Below are positions 1 to 7,483 of a stretch of 64,000 nt of DNA, in pieces (the first letter of the stretch is position 1; every line of letters starts with the position of its first letter). Origin of the DNA: SZUA-318 sp964412015 (GTDB lineage Bacteria; Gemmatimonadota; Gemmatimonadetes; Longimicrobiales; Gaopeijiaceae); assembly GCA_964412015.1 (NCBI GenBank), contig CAYPMO010000001.1:186001-250000 (forward strand), in the 5' to 3' direction. Made by a program: the position numbers and the translations under genes. The notes under the pieces are model-generated. The model saw only the letters and a list, made by a program, of their open reading frames with translations. It had not been told where the DNA came from and made no database searches.

Positions 1-466
1 TCCCCGGGCGCACGCCCCCGGCATCCACCACACCGAGCGTGCCTACCGCCGCCGCCTTCTCCCGAGCGCCCATGAGGTGCCGGATCAGGAGCGCCGTCGT
101 GGTCTTCCCGTTCGTCCCGGTGATCCCGACGACGAAGAGCCGCTCCGACGGATTCCCCAGAACGGCCTGCGCGGCCAGCGCGCCCGCGCTCCTCCCGTCC
201 CGCACGACGAGTTGCGGGACGGCGACGTCGAGTGGCCGCTCGAGCACGACCGCGACGGCCCCTGCGGCCACGGCGGCCGCCACGTGGTCGTGCGCGTCCG
301 CCGAAATCCCCTTCCATGCCAGAAAGAGGTCCCCCGGACGCACGATCCGGCTGTCCTGGCTCACGCCCAGAACGGCCACGTCCCCCGGACCGAGCTGCTC
401 CCGGAGGAGGCCGGCCGACCGGAGGACCTGGCTCACGGCGTCGACGGTCAGGGGACGATCAATCAT
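1..466 (-). CDS. murE: UDP-N-acetylmuramoyl-tripeptide synthetase MurE, N-terminal part (cut by window edge)
   Basis: Cytoplasmic Mur ligase that adds the third peptide residue (usually diaminopimelate) to UDP-MurNAc-dipeptide. About 155 codons are visible: the N-terminal substrate-binding domain, then the ATP-binding P-loop GITGTNGKTTT typical of Mur ligases. The central and C-terminal domains lie outside the window. The ATG overlaps the stop of the upstream penicillin-binding protein gene by 8 nt, so the two are probably translationally coupled. MurE rather than MurD/F is chosen from the position directly after the PBP in a dcw operon and from the N-terminal form; the substrate specificity loop is not visible. 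Confidence 0.9.
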   Translation of the reverse strand, partial: MIDRPLTVDAVSQVLRSAGLLREQLGPGDVAVLGVSQDSRIVRPGDLFLAWKGISADAHDHVAAAVAAGAVAVVLERPLDVAVPQLVVRDGRSAGALAAQAVLGNPSERLFVVGITGTNGKTTTALLIRHLMGAREKAAAVGTLGVVDAGGVRPG

Positions 467-2498
467 CCATCCTCCGCCGGGTCACGAGGAGAACCGTGTC
501 CCCGGGCTGGATCCGGGTTCCCGCGGAAGGAACCGTTCCTTCGATGCGACCGCTCTCCTCCTGCCGCACCCGCAACCCGAGGCCGTGAAGTCGTCGCACG
601 GCCGTGCGGGCCGGAAGGCCGACGACGTCGGGAAGCGGCACCCCCTCCCTCTCATGGGGCGTGCCGTCCAGCACCGCATCCGTCTCCGGACCGTCTCCGG
701 TAGCGACGGGCACGGCCGCGTCCAACGTCGCCACCGTCTCGACCAGCTCCGGCGGAATGGACGGGTCGATCGCCCGGGCCGCGAAGCGCACCGCCGGGGC
801 GGCGCGCACCACCATCCCCCTCCGCACCGACCTCAGGAGCTTGGCCCGGTCCAGTGGGGTGGATCGCGCGGCGAGCGCGGCTTCCATCGTCGCGCGCGTC
901 ACCGGCGCCGCCACGGTGCCGCCGAGGTAGGCGCCCCGGGGATTCTCCAGCTTCACGAAGACGACGAGCTGGGGATCCTCCGCCGGAAAGAAACCCACGA
1001 ACGACGAGAAGTGCCCACGGCCGTACCCCCGGTCGGCGTCGTAGGCACGGCTCGTGCCGGTCTTGCCCGCCACCTTGAAGACGCCGAGGCCCGCGGCCGT
1101 ACCGGTGCCGTCCTCCACGACGTCCACGAGCACACGGCTCACCGAGCGGGCCACGCGCTCGTCCAGCACGCGCCGTACCACTCGGGGACCGGAGCGCTCG
1201 ACGACGTTGCCGTCGGCGTCGCGGAGCTCCTTGACCAGACGCGGCTGCATGAGCAGTCCGCCGTTGGCCAGCGCGCCGTATGCCATCGCCATCTGGAGCG
1301 GCGTGACGGAGATCTCGTACCCGATGGCCAACGAGGCCGGCGACTGCACCGACCACTGGTCGGGACGCCGAAGGGTACCCGAGACCTCGCCGGGGATCTC
1401 GATGCCGGTCGCGACGCCGAAGCCGAAGTCCCGGAGGTTCTCGAATTGATCACCCGGAGAGAGAACCTGCGCGACCTTGGCGATGCCCACGTTGGAGGAG
1501 ACGCGCAGTGCGTCGGCGACGCTCATACGACCCGAGGCATGGACGTCGTGGATCACGCGCCCGGCGACCGCCCACGTTCCCTTCCCCACATCCACGGTGT
1601 CGGAGAGCAATCCGAGCCGTCGTTGCAGGATCGCCGCCACCGTGAACGGCTTCAGGGTGGAGCCGGGCTCGTAGGGCGTGTTCACGACGCCCAGCCCGGT
1701 CGTCTGCCCGTCTCGGATCGACACCATGGCGAGGATCTCGCCCGTGCGCGGATCCGAGATCAGGACGTCACCGCCGCGGGCCTGGCTGCCCGCGATCGCC
1801 TCCTCGAGCGCCTGGCGGGCGATCTCCTGGAGGTCGAGGTCCAGCGTCAGGACCACCTGCCCTCCCGGGCGTGGCGCCCGCACCACGAAGGTCTCGCCGG
1901 GAATCGGCCGCCCCTCGTTGTCTCTCGCCACGACCTCGCGGCCAGGGGAGCCGCGGAGCAACGCGTCGAAGGACTGCTCGATCCCTCCCTGTCCCGTGCC
2001 GTCGATGAGCGCGCCGAGGGCTCCCCGGGCGAGGTCCCCGTGGGGGTGATACCGCTCCATCTCCCGGTCGAGGTAGAGGCCCCGGACACCCGTCAGCCGC
2101 TCCCGCGCGCTCGGGGGAAACCGGCCGGGTACGACCGCCCACGTCCGGTCCCTCGAGGCCATCTCCCGCGCCTTGTGAGGCGTAAGACCGAGCGCCTGCT
2201 GCAGCAAAGCCGCCGCCGCGTCCGGGTCCTCCAGCTCACGGGGAGCCACGCTCACGCGGTACATCTCGCGGGAGACCGCGAGCAGCGCGCCGTCCCGGTC
2301 CAGCACGGCGCCCCGGGCGGCCGCCGCCTCCTTGTCCGTCGTATGCTGGGCCTCGGCGAGGTCACGCCACTGTCCGACCTGCACGATCTGGATCTGCGTC
2401 GCGCGCGCGCAGATCACGGCGGCGAGCGTCATCCAAACCGCCAGCACCATCCCTCGGCGCCACGCGCCGGGACGGGAGGGAGAATCGAATCGGCTCAC
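459..2498 (-). CDS. ftsI: Division-type penicillin-binding protein (PBP2/FtsI family) with PASTA domain
   Basis: Class B transpeptidase that cross-links septal peptidoglycan; 679 aa. A single N-terminal membrane anchor (about residues 15-35) is followed by the dimerisation domain and the transpeptidase domain. All three active-site motifs are present: STLK (SxxK), SSN (SxN) and KTGT. One PASTA domain occupies the last ~65 residues (PDVVGLPARTAVRRL...), a feature more common in Gram-positive and Gemmatimonadota-type FtsI than in the E. coli protein. The GTG start overlaps the ftsL stop as GTGA. Its place between ftsL and murE supports a septal rather than elongation role. Confidence 0.93.
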   Translation of the reverse strand: MSRFDSPSRPGAWRRGMVLAVWMTLAAVICARATQIQIVQVGQWRDLAEAQHTTDKEAAAARGAVLDRDGALLAVSREMYRVSVAPRELEDPDAAAALLQQALGLTPHKAREMASRDRTWAVVPGRFPPSARERLTGVRGLYLDREMERYHPHGDLARGALGALIDGTGQGGIEQSFDALLRGSPGREVVARDNEGRPIPGETFVVRAPRPGGQVVLTLDLDLQEIARQALEEAIAGSQARGGDVLISDPRTGEILAMVSIRDGQTTGLGVVNTPYEPGSTLKPFTVAAILQRRLGLLSDTVDVGKGTWAVAGRVIHDVHASGRMSVADALRVSSNVGIAKVAQVLSPGDQFENLRDFGFGVATGIEIPGEVSGTLRRPDQWSVQSPASLAIGYEISVTPLQMAMAYGALANGGLLMQPRLVKELRDADGNVVERSGPRVVRRVLDERVARSVSRVLVDVVEDGTGTAAGLGVFKVAGKTGTSRAYDADRGYGRGHFSSFVGFFPAEDPQLVVFVKLENPRGAYLGGTVAAPVTRATMEAALAARSTPLDRAKLLRSVRRGMVVRAAPAVRFAARAIDPSIPPELVETVATLDAAVPVATGDGPETDAVLDGTPHEREGVPLPDVVGLPARTAVRRLHGLGLRVRQEESGRIEGTVPSAGTRIQPGDTVLLVTRRRMDD

Positions 2499-2782
2499 GG
2501 CTCCGTCCCTCCGGGAAGGATGACCAGCTGCGTGCTCACCGCGATGTGCATGCCCAGGCGCTCGCGGGCCTCGGGAACCACCCGCGCACGGCTCTCGAGA
2601 ACCTGAACGGAGCGCTCGAGGTCCACGAGCTCCGCCTCGGCCACCGAGGTCTCGCGCCTGATCTCGTCGAGCAGCCCGAGCGCCTCGAACGTGCGGCTCT
2701 GCCGCCAGGTCACGAGCCCCAGAGACACCAGCAGGACGACGACCGCGAGAGCCGCGCGGAGGAAAGGACCCCGTCCGATCAT
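2495..2782 (-). CDS. ftsL: Cell division protein FtsL-like
   Basis: Small bitopic divisome protein of 95 aa that would pair with FtsB. It has a short basic cytoplasmic tip, one transmembrane helix (about residues 8-26), and a periplasmic helix rich in Glu, Arg and Leu that reads as a coiled coil. The end (RLGMHIAVSTQLVIL) resembles the conserved FtsL/FtsB tail. The frame is open further upstream, but the ATG used here overlaps the rsmH stop as ATGA, and the longer form would have an unlikely Arg-rich leader. Sequence similarity in this family is weak, so the call rests mainly on size, topology and position. Confidence 0.82.
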   Translation of the reverse strand: MIGRGPFLRAALAVVVLLVSLGLVTWRQSRTFEALGLLDEIRRETSVAEAELVDLERSVQVLESRARVVPEARERLGMHIAVSTQLVILPGGTEP

Positions 2783-3708
2783 GCGGCCCTCCGCCACGCC
2801 CGCAGGCGCGCGCTCCGCGCGCGGGGATTGCGCACGGTCTCCTCGTCCGAGGGTCGCACCGGCTTCTTCGTCAGCGTCTCGCCGAGCGCGCGACCGCGGC
2901 AGGTGCACACCGGCGTCCCCGGTGGGCAGACGCACACCGCGCTCCAGTCACGAAACGCATTCTTCACCATCCGGTCCTCGAGAGAATGGTACGCGATCAC
3001 GACGAGCACCCCTCCGGCCTTCAGGGCATCCCGGAGCGCCGGAAGGCCTCTCTCCAGGGATTCCAGCTCCTCGTTCACCGCGATGCGCACCGCCTGGAAG
3101 ATCCGGGCCTTGTCCTGCGGAGTGGGCGCCCGGCCCAGGCTCCCGGCGAGGGCCGCCACCAGGTCGTGGCGCGTCGGGAAAATCCTGGTGGGCCGGCGCG
3201 TGAACACATAGCGGGGCACGCGGCGTGGCCCGGGCGCCGAGGCGAGGCCACGAAACACGCGCTCGAGCTCGCGTTCGTTCGACTCCGAGAGGAAGCGCAC
3301 GGCGTCCCGCTCCTCGCCCGGGTCCATCCGCATATCCAGTGCCACCCCACGCCGGAACGCGAACCCACGGGCGTCGTCGTCCAGTTGGTGTGAGCTCACG
3401 CCCAGGTCGAGCAACGCACCATCCAGACCCCGGTCCCGGACCTCGGCGTCGTCGCACGCCACATCGAAACGCCCGTGCAGGAAGCGCACTCGGTCGCGCA
3501 CATGCGCCAGGGCGTGCTCCGCTTCGGCGAGGGCGTCCGGATCCCGGTCCACCGCGATCACGCGGCAGTCGGGGCAGGCCTCGAGCACAAGACGCGCATG
3601 GCCGCCGCCCCCGAGGGTGCCGTCCAGGATGAGCGCCCCGTCGTGAGGCCTCAGGAAGGAGAGGACCTCGGCCGCCATCACGGGCACGTGGTAGGCGGTC
3701 ATGGTCAT
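2779..3708 (-). CDS. rsmH: 16S rRNA (cytosine1402-N4)-methyltransferase RsmH
   Basis: SAM-dependent methyltransferase that N4-methylates C1402 of 16S rRNA in the ribosomal P site; 309 aa, the normal family length. The start (HVPVMAAEVLSFL) and the SAM-binding motif DGTLGGGGHA are diagnostic, and the C-terminal segment YHSLEDRMVKNAF is conserved. The ATG chosen overlaps the mraZ stop as ATGA; a second ATG two codons later is possible. The next gene overlaps its stop, so it lies in the middle of a tightly packed dcw operon. Confidence 0.96.
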   Translation of the reverse strand: MTMTAYHVPVMAAEVLSFLRPHDGALILDGTLGGGGHARLVLEACPDCRVIAVDRDPDALAEAEHALAHVRDRVRFLHGRFDVACDDAEVRDRGLDGALLDLGVSSHQLDDDARGFAFRRGVALDMRMDPGEERDAVRFLSESNERELERVFRGLASAPGPRRVPRYVFTRRPTRIFPTRHDLVAALAGSLGRAPTPQDKARIFQAVRIAVNEELESLERGLPALRDALKAGGVLVVIAYHSLEDRMVKNAFRDWSAVCVCPPGTPVCTCRGRALGETLTKKPVRPSDEETVRNPRARSARLRAWRRAA

Positions 3709-4136
3709 CCGAACAGCTTGTAGGCGAACTGCTCGAAGTCCCCCGCTCCACCCTGCACCACCCGTTCGTAGGTGGCCGGATCCCACAGCTCGACGCGGTC
3801 GTTCGTACCGAGGAGGATCACGGCGCCCGACAGCCCGGCCGCCTGCTGGAGCGCGGCCGGGATGAGGATGCGCCCCTGTTTGTCCGGGACGACCTCGATC
3901 AGGCCGGCGTAGACCATGCGGACCTGATTCATCGCCTGGAGGCCGGACTTCTTGTACTCGGAGAGCCGCGCCTCGATCTCCTCCCACTTCGCTTCCGGGA
4001 AGAGGGTCAGGTACGGCTTCTCCCACTGCAGGAGAACGAAGCGATCCTCACCCTCACCCCGGCGGAATGCCGAGGGGAGACTGACGCGCCCCTTCTCGTC
4101 CATCTGATGCTCGTACCGACCCCGGAAGGCGCCCAA
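3705..4136 (-). CDS. mraZ: Transcriptional regulator MraZ
   Basis: DNA-binding protein of 143 aa that controls the dcw operon and acts as a ring-shaped oligomer on repeated TGGG boxes. Two SpoVT/AbrB-like swapped-hairpin domains are visible: residues 5-50 (YEHQMDEKGRVSLPSAFR) and 75-125 (EVVPDKQGRILIPAALQ). No ATG precedes the conserved start region. The best initiation codon is TTG, and the next in-frame ATG would cut into the first domain. The weak start may keep MraZ low. The three TGGG boxes lie about 25 nt upstream, which fits autoregulation. Confidence 0.95.
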   Translation of the reverse strand: MGAFRGRYEHQMDEKGRVSLPSAFRRGEGEDRFVLLQWEKPYLTLFPEAKWEEIEARLSEYKKSGLQAMNQVRMVYAGLIEVVPDKQGRILIPAALQQAAGLSGAVILLGTNDRVELWDPATYERVVQGGAGDFEQFAYKLFG

Positions 4137-4159
4137 GGATGACCCCGACTGGCCCCGTG

Positions 4160-4185
4160 GTGGGATAAAGTGGGTAGAGGTGGGA
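4160..4185 (+). promoter_or_regulatory. MraZ operator: three TGGG boxes with a 10-bp period
   Basis: GTGGG occurs three times at exactly 10-bp spacing (from 4160, 4170 and 4180) on the strand opposite to mraZ. This matches the known MraZ site of TGGGN repeats separated by 5 nt. The boxes lie between the predicted -10 element and the mraZ start codon, so bound MraZ would block early transcription of its own operon. Confidence 0.9.
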
Positions 4186-4197
4186 TGGTATGGAGCC

Positions 4198-4227
4198 AGT
4201 ATACGCCTTGGTGGAGCGGGGCGTCAA
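4198..4227 (-). promoter_or_regulatory. Promoter of the dcw operon (mraZ-rsmH-ftsL-ftsI-murE)
   Basis: On the minus strand TTGACG (-35) and TATACT (-10) are separated by 18 bp, a near-consensus sigma-70-type promoter. The inferred start of transcription is just upstream of the MraZ boxes. The T-rich stretch preceding the -35 element on the minus strand could act as an UP element. Confidence 0.8.
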
Positions 4228-4450
4228 GAGTCTTTTTCTCCGATTTTTCGAGGGACCACGTCGGGTTCGCTCGGACCCGGAAACCGAGGAGCGGCAGGGA
4301 TGAACGGCACTTGCCACGCTTTCGGTTTTTGTTCGCATTCCTCGGGAATTGGGGAATCCGTCTCCTGCGGCCTCCGGGCCGGGTGGGACCCAGTGGGACG
4401 GGGACACGCAGGGCGTCCTGGGACGCCGGGGCAACAGCCCCGAAAAGGAA

Positions 4451-4485
4451 GAGGCGCCGTGGGGCTCGGAGCCCCACGGCGCCTC
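4451..4485 (-). terminator. Intrinsic terminator of the TPR/CsgG-like gene
   Basis: A perfect inverted repeat with 17-nt arms (GAGGCGCCGTGGGGCTC and its complement around one central base) lies about 35 bp past the stop of the TPR gene. On the minus strand it is followed by TTCCTTTTC. The hairpin separates this gene from the dcw operon promoter downstream. Confidence 0.85.
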
Positions 4486-4519
4486 CCTGCGCCGGTCCGG
4501 TCGCTCTCGCGTCAGAACC

Positions 4520-6262
4520 TCATCGGCCGCGCTTGATGATCGCTTCCTGGATCTCGATGTAGGTCTGAGCGTTCGTGAGGAACTGGGTCAGGTTGATCGA
4601 GGCCTGCGTGGCCGCGTATTCCCTGGCCTGCTCGAACAACTGCACCGCCTCCTGGAACTTCGGCAAGGTCGTCTGCGCCGTCTCGAGCGTCTGGGGTTCC
4701 TGTTCCTTCACCCCGCCCGTGTAGAGGGCGTAGGCGTGCCAGAAGTTGAGCTGGCTCATCATCATGGAGCTCAGGTTGGGCAGTTGCTTCGCGGCCGCCA
4801 TTCCCGTGATCGCATACTCGTACTGGTCCTTCTGGATACCGTTGGCGTAGGCATCGGCGAAGATCAGCCGGGCGGCCACGTCGGCCTGTTCGGAGTTGCC
4901 TGCCACCTCCTCCTTCAGCGCCGCGACGGCCTCCTCCATCCGTCCGGCCCGGATGAGCCAGTTGCCCTGGCGGAGACCCACGTTCGACGCCGACGGATTG
5001 ATCTCCTTCACCCGGTCGAGCGCCGCGATCGCTTCGTCGAGCTGTCCCGCCCGCTGGAGCGCGTCCGCGTACACGGACCAGAGCACCTCCTCCTGTGGGT
5101 GCGTCGCCAGCGCCTCGCGACCCGTGGTGATCGCCTGGTCGATCTCGTTGAGCTGGACGTGTGCGGCGATGATGTTGCGCAGGATCGCGACGGACGTCTC
5201 CGGGCCCTTGGCCGTGGACACCTTCTTCGCCGCTTCGATGGCCTTCTGGAAGTACTCTCTGGCCTCGGGCGTTACGGCGCCTCCGTCCGCCGTGCCGACG
5301 GCCGCCTCCTGGTTGATCTCGAGGCCCGCCGCGAACGCGAATCCGCTGTATTGCTCCAGCAGCTCCGTGTTCTCGGGGTCCGCATCCAGCCCGACCTGGA
5401 TCAGCTCCATCGCGCCCCGAGGATCACCGGCGGTCGCAAGGTCATAGGCGATGCGCATGCGCACGTCGGTATTGCCCGGACTCAACTCGAGATATCGCTT
5501 GTAGTAAGCCAAGGCCTGGTCGTTCTGCCCTTCCTTCGCCGAGACGTATCCGGCGAGCTGAAGGGCGTCCTCGTGGTACTCGTTCAACTCGAGGACGCGC
5601 TTGAGCTCCTCGAGCGACTCGGGATAGCGGTCGGCATCGAAGAGGACGCGCGCCCGCTGATACCGCGTGCTGATCGCGCCCGGGTTGATCTCGAGTGCGC
5701 GGTCGCAGTTCTCCAGCGCGTTGTCCCACTGCTGACTCTGTGCGTACTCCGTGCAGAGCTGCGCGAACCGGACCTGTTGGACGTAGCGGTCGAACTCCTT
5801 GAAGATGTGTTCGGCCACGGCCTCTTCCTGCTTCCGGACGCCCGTCGTAGGCTCGAGGGCGAGCGGCTCGCCCGCCTCGATGTCCCAGAACTCCGCGTTC
5901 ACGGCGTATTCGGGTCCGCGCCCGCTGTACGAGGCACAGAGGGCGACCTGGGCGGACATCTGGGCCGCGAGCTGGCGCGTCCTGATGCAGTCCAGGTCCT
6001 CCATCTTCATCTTGAACCGCTTCAGGTCATCCTCGATTTCGTCCCTTTCGATGGGCTCGTGAGTGGCGAGCGTGTTGATCATCTCGCGAAGCGCCTTCGC
6101 CGCGTCCTTCCCGAAGTTCTTGTCGGCCCCCTCCAGAGCCTCGAAGTCCGGAATGAGGACGCGATAACGCCCCATCGCTTCCTGCGCGTCCACGCCGGCG
6201 GCCGGTGCCGCGACCATGGCCGCCGCCAACCAGGTGAACACACGCCTCGTGCGTCGAACCAT
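4520..6262 (-). CDS. Secreted TPR-repeat protein with N-terminal CsgG/TolB-N-like domain
   Basis: 580 aa. A signal peptide (MVRRTRRVFTWLAAAMVAAP...DAQ) is followed by a domain of roughly 120 residues (RVLIPDFEALEGADKNFG) that looks like the TolB-N/CsgG-type fold. Then come at least six tetratricopeptide repeats, for example DNALENCDRALEINPG and DQALAYYKRYLELSPG. Such proteins usually scaffold complexes in the periplasm; no partner is indicated here. The start was chosen at an ATG with GAGGAGA about 10 nt upstream, and the longer open frame lacks a signal peptide at its end. The gene stands alone with its own terminator. Exact function is unknown. Confidence 0.72.
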   Translation of the reverse strand: MVRRTRRVFTWLAAAMVAAPAAGVDAQEAMGRYRVLIPDFEALEGADKNFGKDAAKALREMINTLATHEPIERDEIEDDLKRFKMKMEDLDCIRTRQLAAQMSAQVALCASYSGRGPEYAVNAEFWDIEAGEPLALEPTTGVRKQEEAVAEHIFKEFDRYVQQVRFAQLCTEYAQSQQWDNALENCDRALEINPGAISTRYQRARVLFDADRYPESLEELKRVLELNEYHEDALQLAGYVSAKEGQNDQALAYYKRYLELSPGNTDVRMRIAYDLATAGDPRGAMELIQVGLDADPENTELLEQYSGFAFAAGLEINQEAAVGTADGGAVTPEAREYFQKAIEAAKKVSTAKGPETSVAILRNIIAAHVQLNEIDQAITTGREALATHPQEEVLWSVYADALQRAGQLDEAIAALDRVKEINPSASNVGLRQGNWLIRAGRMEEAVAALKEEVAGNSEQADVAARLIFADAYANGIQKDQYEYAITGMAAAKQLPNLSSMMMSQLNFWHAYALYTGGVKEQEPQTLETAQTTLPKFQEAVQLFEQAREYAATQASINLTQFLTNAQTYIEIQEAIIKRGR

Positions 6263-6355
6263 CGTTCGGGTCTCCTCGGGGTCTTCCCCCGCTTCTTCGA
6301 GCACGCGGACGCCTCGGAACCGGTGCCGGGAGCCCTTCGTGCCGATAAACCACGA

Positions 6356-6387
6356 TGACCCGAGGTGCGTCCCGCTGCCTCGGGTCA
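6356..6387. repeat. Inverted repeat TGACCCGAGG...CCTCGGGTCA
   Basis: Two perfect 10-nt arms separated by 12 nt lie between the TPR gene start and its candidate promoter. This could be a hairpin in the 5' leader or a protein-binding dyad. Its position between divergently transcribed genes favours a regulatory role, but there is no direct support. Confidence 0.55.
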
Positions 6388-6407
6388 CCCCATCTCAAAC
6401 CCATCAA

Positions 6408-6435
6408 ACTACAGTCATGTTCCGCCTATGGTCAA
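6408..6435 (-). promoter_or_regulatory. Candidate promoter of the TPR/CsgG-like gene
   Basis: On the minus strand TTGACC is followed after 16 bp by TGTAGT, a good -35 and a fair -10 hexamer. The 10-nt inverted repeat lies just downstream, in the predicted leader. The rest of the gap between the divergent genes at 6263-6587 shows nothing recognisable except a TTGACA at 6543 (plus strand) without a matching -10. Confidence 0.45.
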
Positions 6436-6587
6436 CGAGCCGACTCGAGGCGATCCGTGCCGATCCGAGACACCCGCACGCCGACCCTCTGGGCCGGGGC
6501 CGGGGATTTTCGCTGGTGGGCGCAGGGTGGCCCTCACTAGCTTTGACATCAGGACCACAATGCCACGGCCCGCTCAGGATGCCAGCC

Positions 6588-7433
6588 ATGCCCGCGCACC
6601 CGAACCCGACCCGACGCTACGGCCTCGGCCTCACCCTCCCCGTCCTCCTCATGGCCGGATGTGGCGGGGGTGGGGGAGGAGCCTCGCCCGGGGCGCCGCC
6701 GCCCGCACGGGCGTCGGATGCGGAGTGGGCGGTCCTCGCCACTCCGCGCCCGGCTCCGGTCGAGGGTGCCCCTCGTGTTTCGGTCGGAGAGGTCAGCATC
6801 CTCGGACAGCCCTCGTGGAACCCGTCGCCGGACGTCGAGATCGGCCTGGGCGTGGCCGAGCTCGTATGCGCCGGGCTCCTCCGCCGCAGCGACGTGCGGT
6901 TCGTGGAGCGCCGGCGGTTCGCCGCCGCGGTGGAGGCCGAGCGGCGGGGCCTGGATCGTGAGGGAGCGCCTCCGGCGGGCACCTCCCCCGGAGCTCGCTA
7001 CCTCGTCTCGGCCACGTGGGCCTCCGTGGGACTCGACTCGGCGTTCGTGGATCTCCGACTGGCGGACGCCCAGACCGGCGCGGTCGTGGCAACATGGAGG
7101 GGCGGGACGGCTTCCGACGCCGACCCCGTGTCCGTGGCTCGCAGGGTCGTGTACGGAACGCTCGCGGCGCTGGAGAAGCTCGGCGAGCGTCCCGCCTGGC
7201 AGGACCCCGATCCGGGCGCGGCGCCGCCGACCTATCGCCCCTCGGGCGTCCCCGAGACCGCGGTCGCGTCGTTCTTCCGGGGGCTGGCGGCCGAGGAGAC
7301 ATGGAGTTGGGAGCGCGCTCGGATGGGCTACCAGAGCGCCCTCTCGGCCGCCGGGGGGTCGTTCGTCGAGGCCACCGCGGCCCTGGCCCGGACCGCGAGA
7401 CTCCGCAACGGAGGGACCCTGGGAGCGGGGTGA
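6588..7433 (+). CDS. CsgG/FlgO-like lipoprotein
   Basis: 281 aa lipoprotein: the signal peptide ends in a lipobox LLMAGC followed by a Gly-rich linker. The body (GLGVAELVCAGLLRRSDVRF, then a VERRRF stretch, then ARYLVSATWASVG) has the layout of CsgG/FlgO-type proteins, in which a helper domain finds a binding partner at the outer membrane. A C-terminal helical part resembles a TPR-like pair. The ATG at 6588 is preferred because AGGA lies 8 nt upstream; an ATG three codons earlier is possible. It is divergent from the TPR/CsgG-like gene. Family assignment is tentative. Confidence 0.6.
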   Translation: MPAHPNPTRRYGLGLTLPVLLMAGCGGGGGGASPGAPPPARASDAEWAVLATPRPAPVEGAPRVSVGEVSILGQPSWNPSPDVEIGLGVAELVCAGLLRRSDVRFVERRRFAAAVEAERRGLDREGAPPAGTSPGARYLVSATWASVGLDSAFVDLRLADAQTGAVVATWRGGTASDADPVSVARRVVYGTLAALEKLGERPAWQDPDPGAAPPTYRPSGVPETAVASFFRGLAAEETWSWERARMGYQSALSAAGGSFVEATAALARTARLRNGGTLGAG

Positions 7434-7483
7434 GCCCGCCGGGATCCCCACCCGACCGCCCAGGAGGCCCGTCCGGTGGCGCG

